Shown one piece after another: positions 31,655 through 36,609 of a stretch of DNA of 36,609 nt. Both the position numbers and the translations under genes were made by a program. The DNA is from Pseudomonadota bacterium (GTDB lineage: Bacteria > Desulfobacterota > Binatia > UBA9968). Where the stretch lies: contig JAJPJQ010000005.1 in assembly GCA_021324155.1 (NCBI GenBank), positions 1 to 36,609 of the forward strand. Reading direction: 5' to 3'. Under the pieces are notes generated by a model. It saw only the letters and a list, made by a program, of their open reading frames with translations. It did not search any database and was not told the origin of the DNA. Each line of letters begins with the position of its first letter. The stretch's first letter is position 1.

Positions 31655-32623
31655 ATGAAAGCGATTCGCGTCCACCAATCCGGCGGCATCGACGCCCTGA
31701 AATACGAAGACATTGCCGTACCCGAGCCCGGCGCGGGCGAAGCCCGCGTCAAGATCGAGGCGGCCGGCGTCAATTTTATCGACGTCTATCAGCGCACCGG
31801 GCTTTATCAGCTGAAGCTCCCTTTCACGCTGGGCATGGAAGGCGCGGGCGTCGTCGACGCGATCGGCTCTGGCGTCACCGACGTGAAAAAAGGCGAGCGC
31901 GTGGCGTACTGCATGGTGCCGGGCGCGTTCGCAGAATACGCCATCGTTCCGGCGGCGCGGCTCGTGCCGCTGCCGCAGAACATCGACGGCGCGACCGGCG
32001 CGGCGACGATGCTCCAGGGCATGACCGCGCACTACCTCACGCACAGCACCTACGCCCTGAAGCGCGGCAACAGCGCGCTGGTCCACGCCGCCGCCGGCGG
32101 CGTCGGGCTTTTGCTCGTGCAGATCGCGAAGCGCTTGGGCGCGACGGTGTACGGCACGGTATCGACCGACGAAAAAGCCCGGCTCGCGCGCGACGCCGGC
32201 GCCGACGATATTATTCTTTATACGGAAAAGGATTTCGCGGCGGAGGTGAAGCGGCTCACGAACGGCCGCGGCCTCGACGTGGTCTACGATTCGGTCGGCC
32301 AGACGACGTTCGACAAGAGCCTCGACTGCCTGAGGCCGCGCGGCACGATGGCATTATTCGGGCAATCCAGCGGGCCGGTGCCGCCGTTCAATCTGGGCGC
32401 GCTCGCGGCGAAGGGATCGCTCTTCGTCACGCGCCCGACGCTCGCGCATTACACGCTCGACCGCGCGGAGCTGCTCTGGCGGGCGAAAGATCTCTTCGGC
32501 TGGATCGCCGACGGCGAGCTCAAAATCCGCATCGACAAAGTCGTGCCGATGGCGGAGGCGGCGGAGGCCTACCGCCTGCTCGAAGGAAGGAAAACGACCG
32601 GAAAGGTATTGCTGCGGCCGTAG
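31655..32623 (+). CDS. qor: Zinc-independent quinone oxidoreductase (NADPH:quinone reductase)
   Basis: A 322-residue medium-chain dehydrogenase/reductase. The opening [20 protein letters not shown] and [16 protein letters not shown] are the QOR hallmark, with GMEGAGVV in the catalytic domain and the nucleotide loop [19 protein letters not shown]. The structural-zinc cysteine lobe and the usual zinc ligands of alcohol dehydrogenases are absent. The enzyme reduces quinones or enones with NADPH. ATG at 31655 has a TTGGAGG site. It ends one base before the convergent Spy-like gene. It could serve quinone disposal next to the aromatic operon, but nothing ties it to that directly. Confidence 0.92.
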   Translation: MKAIRVHQSGGIDALKYEDIAVPEPGAGEARVKIEAAGVNFIDVYQRTGLYQLKLPFTLGMEGAGVVDAIGSGVTDVKKGERVAYCMVPGAFAEYAIVPAARLVPLPQNIDGATGAATMLQGMTAHYLTHSTYALKRGNSALVHAAAGGVGLLLVQIAKRLGATVYGTVSTDEKARLARDAGADDIILYTEKDFAAEVKRLTNGRGLDVVYDSVGQTTFDKSLDCLRPRGTMALFGQSSGPVPPFNLGALAAKGSLFVTRPTLAHYTLDRAELLWRAKDLFGWIADGELKIRIDKVVPMAEAAEAYRLLEGRKTTGKVLLRP

Positions 32624-32624
32624 C

Positions 32625-33260
32625 CTAGAACGATTCGCTTTGCGGGCTCTGATCGCCGCGCTGCTTGCGCTGGCCGCGCTCGCTGTCGCTGCGGCGGTCG
32701 CGATCGTCGGGCCGCCGGGTATAGCGGTTGCCGCCGGTCATCATGTCGCGCAGATGGTCGCGCTGCTCCTGCGACAGCACGCTCTTCCCCTGCTCCACGG
32801 CGCGGATGCGCGCAATGCGCTGATCGGCGCGCAGCCGCTCGATCTCGCGAATCTTCGCTTCCGCCTGTTTCACATCCACGGAATCCGCCCGCGTCACCTC
32901 GTCGAGGCTTTTTTCCGCGGCGTGGAGATCGTCCTGGTTCTTGCGCGCGCTGCGCTCGAAATCGTTTCTCAGGTCCTCGAGCTTTTTCGCCTGCTCGGGC
33001 GTCAGCTTGAGCTCTTCGCGGTGGCTCAGCATGTAGCTGATAACCGGCCGCTCGCCGCGGGACTCCCGGCGCGGGCCGAAGGGAAAGTTGCCGCCGAAGT
33101 GCTCGCGAAATTTATTCCCGAAATCCTCGAATTCCCGGCCGAGCTGATCCCAGACGTCGGCGACCTCTTCGTGAAATGCAGGACGAGGCGATCGGTCGGA
33201 GCCGGCAAAAACTGGCGCCGCGAGAATAGTCGCGAATGCGACAGCGACGATTATGCGCAT
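32625..33260 (-). CDS. Spy/LTXXQ-like periplasmic protein
   Basis: A 211-residue exported protein. The signal peptide is short (MRIIVAVAFATILAAPVFA). The core is helical, with the LTxxQ motif KLTPEQAKKLEDLRNDF and a second, degenerate LSQEQRDHLRDMM, as in the Spy/CpxP and zinc-resistance families that sense or chaperone misfolded envelope proteins. A glycine-proline-arginine linker (NFPFGPRRESRGERP) precedes it and the C-terminal 30 residues are strongly basic and disordered (RRPDDRDRRSDSERGQRKQ). The ATG at 33260 has a GGAGA site, part of a small hairpin; a longer frame upstream is not supported. Convergent with qor. Confidence 0.78.
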   Translation of the reverse strand: MRIIVAVAFATILAAPVFAGSDRSPRPAFHEEVADVWDQLGREFEDFGNKFREHFGGNFPFGPRRESRGERPVISYMLSHREELKLTPEQAKKLEDLRNDFERSARKNQDDLHAAEKSLDEVTRADSVDVKQAEAKIREIERLRADQRIARIRAVEQGKSVLSQEQRDHLRDMMTGGNRYTRRPDDRDRRSDSERGQRKQRGDQSPQSESF

Positions 33261-33265
33261 ATAAG

Positions 33266-33278
33266 TCTCCTTTGGAGA
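33266..33278 (-). promoter_or_regulatory. Hairpin enclosing the ribosome site of the Spy-like gene
   Basis: On the minus strand TCTCC-AAA-GGAGA is a five-pair stem whose 3' arm is the ribosome site of the gene at 32625-33260. In stress-response genes such a site can be hidden at low temperature, but the stem is short. Confidence 0.25.
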
Positions 33279-33306
33279 TAGATTAAAACGCCGTCTCGGG
33301 CCTTTG

Positions 33307-34548
33307 TCAAACCGCGGTCTCGGCGCGCGTCCGCGGCTCTTCGAGAAAAAAAAGCATCGCGAGAATGCCGGCGAAAATGACGCCCGCGAGCGCGATCCAC
33401 GCGTCGGCATACGAGCCCGTCACGTCGACGAGATAGCCGAACAGCGGTGTGCCGACGATCGTCCCGACGGAGTTGAACGTGATGAGCAGCCCGAGAGCGG
33501 CGCCGGTGCGCCCCTGCCCGGCGATCTCCGCCGTGAGCGCGTACGATACGCCCTGGTAGCCGACGAGGCAGACGCCGGCAAGGAAAATCAGCGGCAGCAC
33601 GGTCCAGAGCGATCCGCCGCCGCCGAGGAAACCGAGGCCGAGCGTAATCGCCGTCGAGAGAAAGCCGACCAGCAGGAGCACGATCTTGCGCGCGCCGTGA
33701 AACAGGCGGTCGCTCACGACGCCCCAGCCGATGCGGCCGATCATGCCGCCGAGCTGCGTCAGCGCGAGCGCCTGGCTGGCCCAATAGGGCGAGAGGCCGC
33801 GCGTTTCTTTCAAATAGAGCGGCACGTAGGTGATCAGGGCCATCTGGCCGATCAGCATGAGCGCCGTGCCGAAGCTCAGGCTCAAGAGGTCGCGCGCGCG
33901 GAACGGCGCTTGCGGCGCCCGGGGCGGCGGCGCCGATGCGTGCGGATTCACGATGTGCGGCGCATCTATCGGCTCGCGCCACAGGGACGAGAAGAGAAAG
34001 CCGAAAACCAGATTAACCGCGCCGAGACCGGCGAACGCGCCGCGCCAGCCGACGATGAGCACGAGCGACGGCGCGACGACTGCCGTCAGCACGCCGCCGA
34101 TGGGAACGCCGGTCTGCTTGATGCCCATGGCGGTCGCGCGCTCCTCGCGCGTGAACCACTCCATGACGCCGCGCGTCGAGGCAGGATTCAAAAAGCTGTA
34201 GCCCAGGCCGGCGAAGAAAAAAATCGCGAACGCCCAGACAAACGACGGCGCGAGCGCCGCGGCTGCGACTGTCAGGCCGAGCGCGAGATGCCCCGCGAGC
34301 GTGATCGAGCGCACGCCGAAGCGGTCGGCGAGCCAGCCGGCGGCGAACGAGAGCGCCGCCATGCCGAGATAGAACGCCGTGAAGAACATGCCGATCTGCG
34401 CGCGCGAGAGCCCGAGATCGGTCTGATAAAACGGCGCGAGCGTGTTGATCGCGTACTGGCCGCCGGCGCCGATCACGTGCGACACCGTGCCGAGCAGAAG
34501 CATCCTCCAGCGCAGCGTGTCGCGGTCGGGATCGGCGGCGCGGCTCAT
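33307..34548 (-). CDS. Major facilitator superfamily transporter
   Basis: A 413-residue protein with about twelve membrane segments in two halves joined by a cytoplasmic loop (REPIDAPHIVNPHASAPPPRAP). The MFS motif A-like GWLADRFGVRS follows segment two, and a related GVVSDRLFHGARK follows segment eight. It looks like the organic-anion/nitrate-sugar branch of MFS rather than a drug pump, though that is a weak reading. ATG at 34548 is four bases after the thiamine-diphosphate enzyme stop, so both share a transcript and the carrier probably brings in that enzyme's substrate or releases its product. Confidence 0.87.
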   Translation of the reverse strand: MSRAADPDRDTLRWRMLLLGTVSHVIGAGGQYAINTLAPFYQTDLGLSRAQIGMFFTAFYLGMAALSFAAGWLADRFGVRSITLAGHLALGLTVAAAALAPSFVWAFAIFFFAGLGYSFLNPASTRGVMEWFTREERATAMGIKQTGVPIGGVLTAVVAPSLVLIVGWRGAFAGLGAVNLVFGFLFSSLWREPIDAPHIVNPHASAPPPRAPQAPFRARDLLSLSFGTALMLIGQMALITYVPLYLKETRGLSPYWASQALALTQLGGMIGRIGWGVVSDRLFHGARKIVLLLVGFLSTAITLGLGFLGGGGSLWTVLPLIFLAGVCLVGYQGVSYALTAEIAGQGRTGAALGLLITFNSVGTIVGTPLFGYLVDVTGSYADAWIALAGVIFAGILAMLFFLEEPRTRAETAV

Positions 34549-34552
34549 CTAT

Positions 34553-36139
34553 TCAATCGAAGACGGTCTCGGAATACGGCGCGACGTCGATGAAGGCCTC
34601 GACGACGCTCGGGCCGTCGAGGGCGAGCGCCCATTCGAGCGCGGCGGCGAATTCGCTTTCATTGCGCGCGGGACGGCACGGCACGCCGAAATAGTGCGGC
34701 GGCGAATCGACCGGCGCGCCGAGCTCTACGCCGGAAAGGCCGTATCCCCTTTTCTCCTGCTTGATCTTCATGAGGCCGAGCCAGCCGTCGTTGAGCACGA
34801 CGATCGGAACTCTCAGGCCGAGTCGCCGCGCGAGCGCGAGCTCGCCGGCGGTCATTTGAAAGCAGCCGTCGCCGATGACGCCGACGACGACGCGCTCGGA
34901 ATGGACGAGCTTCGCGGCGTACGCCGCGGGCATGCCGTAGCCCATCGACGACCAGCCGTTGGTCGCGAGACAAGTCTTCGGCGCGTCGGTGCGCCACTGC
35001 GTCGCGATCTGGTGCGTGTGCGCGCCGACGTCGTAGGCGAGAATGCCGTCGGCGGGAAGCTTTTTTCTGAGCGCGTCGATGACGTGGTGCGCGGCGAAGC
35101 CGCCGCCGGGTCGGAGCTTGCGCTCGAGCTCGTCGCGATGCTTTTTCAGCTCCTCGGCGGACCAGTCGTTCGGCGTGGCGGGAATTTCTCCGAGCGCGGC
35201 GATCATGCCGTCGAGATCGCCCGCCGCGTTCAGCGCGAACGACAGCGACGGGCTCGTCTCGGCCGTCTCCGTGCTCAAGTGCAGAAGCGGAATTCGCTCC
35301 GCCCATTCCTCGTAGTTGATCTCGATCGGATCGAAGCCGACCGCGACGATGAGGTCGGCGCGGCGGACGAGCGCCTGAACGTCGCTGCGCCGCGCGCGGC
35401 CGAGCACGCCGGCCCACAATGGATGGCTCTCGGGCAGGAATCCCTTGGCGTGCAGCGTCGAGATGAATGGAATCTTCTGCCGCTCGATAAAGCCGAGCAG
35501 CGCGCGCGGCTCGCGGGCGCGGCAGAAGCTCAGGCCCGTCACGACGAGCGGCCGGCGGGCCCGCTCTAGAATGGACGCGAGCAGCGAGGGCGCCGACGCG
35601 GCGGCGTACGGAGGACTTTTTTTCGGCTTCGAAGAGCCGGCTGCCGCTTCGGCCTGCGCGACGTCCTCGGGCAAGTCGAGATGGACCGGGCCGGGCGGCT
35701 CGGCGCAGGCGAGCGTGAGCGCTTTCGCCAGCGCCGCGCCGGCGTCTTTCGCGCGCAGGCTATAGCTCGCCTTGGAAATCGGCGCGAAGAGCGCGTCGTG
35801 GTCGATGCGCATCTGCACGCGGCGGCGGAGCCACGGCGTCGCGACATTACAGGTGATTGCGATGAGCGGCGCGCGGTCGAGCCACGCGGCGCCGACGCCG
35901 GTCGCGAGATTGGTCGCGCCGGGGCCGAGCGTCGAGGCGCACACGCCCGGAATGCCCGTGAGCTGGCCGACGGTCGCGGCCATGAAGCCGGCGGAGGTCT
36001 CGCTCGCGGTGAGGACGAATTCGACGGGGCTTTTGCGCAGCGCCTCGATCAGCGGCAGCACCGGCCCGCTCGGGATGCCGAATACCCGGCGGACGCCGGC
36101 GTCGGCGAGCATGCGCGCGAGCAGCTCGGCGGTCGTCAT
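34553..36139 (-). CDS. Thiamine-diphosphate-dependent enzyme, acetolactate synthase/decarboxylase family
   Basis: A 528-residue enzyme with the three domains of the acetohydroxyacid-synthase superfamily: N-terminal pyrimidine domain with catalytic E47 (TASETSAGFMA) and GPGATNLATGVGAAWLDRAPLIAITC, a middle domain (ARRPLVVTGLSFCRA), and the C-terminal pyrophosphate domain with G423-D-G then N450-D451 (IGDGCFQMTAGELAL ending VVLNDGWLG). The second asparagine of the usual GDG...NN pair is D451 here. It is shorter than acetolactate synthase and lacks a regulatory partner, so it is more likely a 2-oxo acid decarboxylase or carboligase (benzoylformate or sulfopyruvate decarboxylase type). It starts six bases after the aspartate dehydrogenase stop and is followed by the MFS gene. 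Confidence 0.87.
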   Translation of the reverse strand: MTTAELLARMLADAGVRRVFGIPSGPVLPLIEALRKSPVEFVLTASETSAGFMAATVGQLTGIPGVCASTLGPGATNLATGVGAAWLDRAPLIAITCNVATPWLRRRVQMRIDHDALFAPISKASYSLRAKDAGAALAKALTLACAEPPGPVHLDLPEDVAQAEAAAGSSKPKKSPPYAAASAPSLLASILERARRPLVVTGLSFCRAREPRALLGFIERQKIPFISTLHAKGFLPESHPLWAGVLGRARRSDVQALVRRADLIVAVGFDPIEINYEEWAERIPLLHLSTETAETSPSLSFALNAAGDLDGMIAALGEIPATPNDWSAEELKKHRDELERKLRPGGGFAAHHVIDALRKKLPADGILAYDVGAHTHQIATQWRTDAPKTCLATNGWSSMGYGMPAAYAAKLVHSERVVVGVIGDGCFQMTAGELALARRLGLRVPIVVLNDGWLGLMKIKQEKRGYGLSGVELGAPVDSPPHYFGVPCRPARNESEFAAALEWALALDGPSVVEAFIDVAPYSETVFD

Positions 36140-36145
36140 TCTCTG

Positions 36146-36609
36146 TCAGGTCCCGATGCGGACGGAATCGACGGCGTCCTGGATCGAGCGGATGATCGAC
36201 AGCGCGGTCAGTTTTCCGGTGCGCGGGTTCTCGCTCGGAACGTTCTCGACGTGCACGTGCAGGCGGCCGAACTCCCCTTCCACTTCGATATCGTGGCAGT
36301 TGCGCTTGAGTCCCGGCACCGCGAGGATGCGCACGCGCGTCCGATCCGGGCCGATGCCGGCGAGGCTAACGGCGGCGGTGACGTTGACGTTAGCGGGAAA
36401 GCCGCGGCACGCCTCGCGCGCCGTGCCGGAGAACACTTCGCGCTCGGCGTCGAGGCCGGCGAGGGAAATCTTGTTCTCGGTCAGATGCGGCGCGCCTTCG
36501 AGGCCCGCGGGCGGCTTGCGCGTCGTGATCGTCACATGATCGATCGCGCCGACGGAGGCCGACTTGATGCCGTCGAGCCCCGCGATCGCGCCCGAGGGGA
36601 CGAGCAGGC
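36146..36609 (-). CDS. nadX: L-aspartate dehydrogenase, C-terminal part (5' truncated)
   Basis: The reading frame runs off the end of the window; about 154 residues are visible. The family pattern is clear: LLVPSGAIAGLDGIKSA, then FSGTAREACRGFPANVNVTAAVSLAGIGPDRTRVRI, H in KRNCHDIEVEGEFG, and SENPRTGKLTALSIIRSI at the end. The enzyme oxidises L-aspartate to iminoaspartate/oxaloacetate with NAD(P)+ and can feed NAD synthesis. In several proteobacteria it is found with thiamine-diphosphate and aldehyde dehydrogenase genes in catabolic clusters, as it is here with the downstream decarboxylase and MFS carrier. A GTG near 36535 is not the start because the frame and the family pattern continue upstream. 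Confidence 0.88.
   Translation of the reverse strand, partial: LLVPSGAIAGLDGIKSASVGAIDHVTITTRKPPAGLEGAPHLTENKISLAGLDAEREVFSGTAREACRGFPANVNVTAAVSLAGIGPDRTRVRILAVPGLKRNCHDIEVEGEFGRLHVHVENVPSENPRTGKLTALSIIRSIQDAVDSVRIGT

Noticed and set aside
1-36609. CRISPR arrays, tRNA, rRNA or insertion sequences
   Set aside because: No regularly spaced repeats of suitable length, no cloverleaf, no ribosomal segments and no transposase-like frame were found by eye on either strand.

Overview
The window is G+C-rich, densely packed bacterial chromosome (one sampled 60-base line, 5101-5160, has 44 G+C). It comes from a Gram-negative, respiring bacterium: there is a succinate dehydrogenase/fumarate reductase, type IV pilus retraction motors, many signal peptides and three Rieske oxygenases. 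The gene mix would fit a Desulfobacterota/Binatota- or Rokubacteria-like soil or sediment lineage, but no marker gene settles this and I hold it loosely. No tRNA, rRNA, insertion sequence or CRISPR array was seen. No gene-free stretch exceeds 300 bases; the longest gaps are about 215 (15546-15760), 187 (17990-18176) and 172 (13057-13228) bases.

Layout. 1-1692 (+): end of a flavoprotein gene and the complete iron-sulfur subunit of succinate dehydrogenase/fumarate reductase. 1697-2753 (-): an A+T-richer patch with an orphan Imm8-like immunity protein and an unrecognised exported protein that lacks a normal start codon. 2740-13056 (-): the most striking region, an apparent nine-gene operon. In transcription order it reads Rieske oxygenase A, binding protein A, oxygenase B, binding protein B, oxygenase C, binding protein C, one ABC permease, one ABC ATPase, and a LigB-type extradiol ring-cleavage dioxygenase. 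Oxygenase/binding-protein pairs have been amplified in tandem while the membrane pump stayed single. I read it as a combined uptake and degradation system for aromatic acids with several interchangeable receptor/enzyme pairs. 13229-15545 (-): pilT-pilU. 15761-17989 (-): an EutA-like ASKHA reactivase with a nine-histidine tail and a metallo-beta-lactamase-fold protein lacking the usual metal motif.

18177-30712 (+): a long MoxR/vWA cluster: DUF4175 membrane protein, exported TPR metallopeptidase, MoxR AAA+ ATPase, a small unrecognised protein, DUF58 protein, BatA-like vWA protein, a DUF4159 protein with a Tat-like signal, and a second large membrane vWA protein. Together they look like a chaperone/envelope-maintenance system. 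30811-32623 (+): an exported UlaG-like hydrolase and a zinc-free quinone oxidoreductase, with dyad elements around them. 32625-33260 (-): a Spy/LTXXQ-like periplasmic protein. 33307-36609 (-): an MFS transporter, a thiamine-diphosphate enzyme and the C-terminal part of L-aspartate dehydrogenase, apparently one operon.
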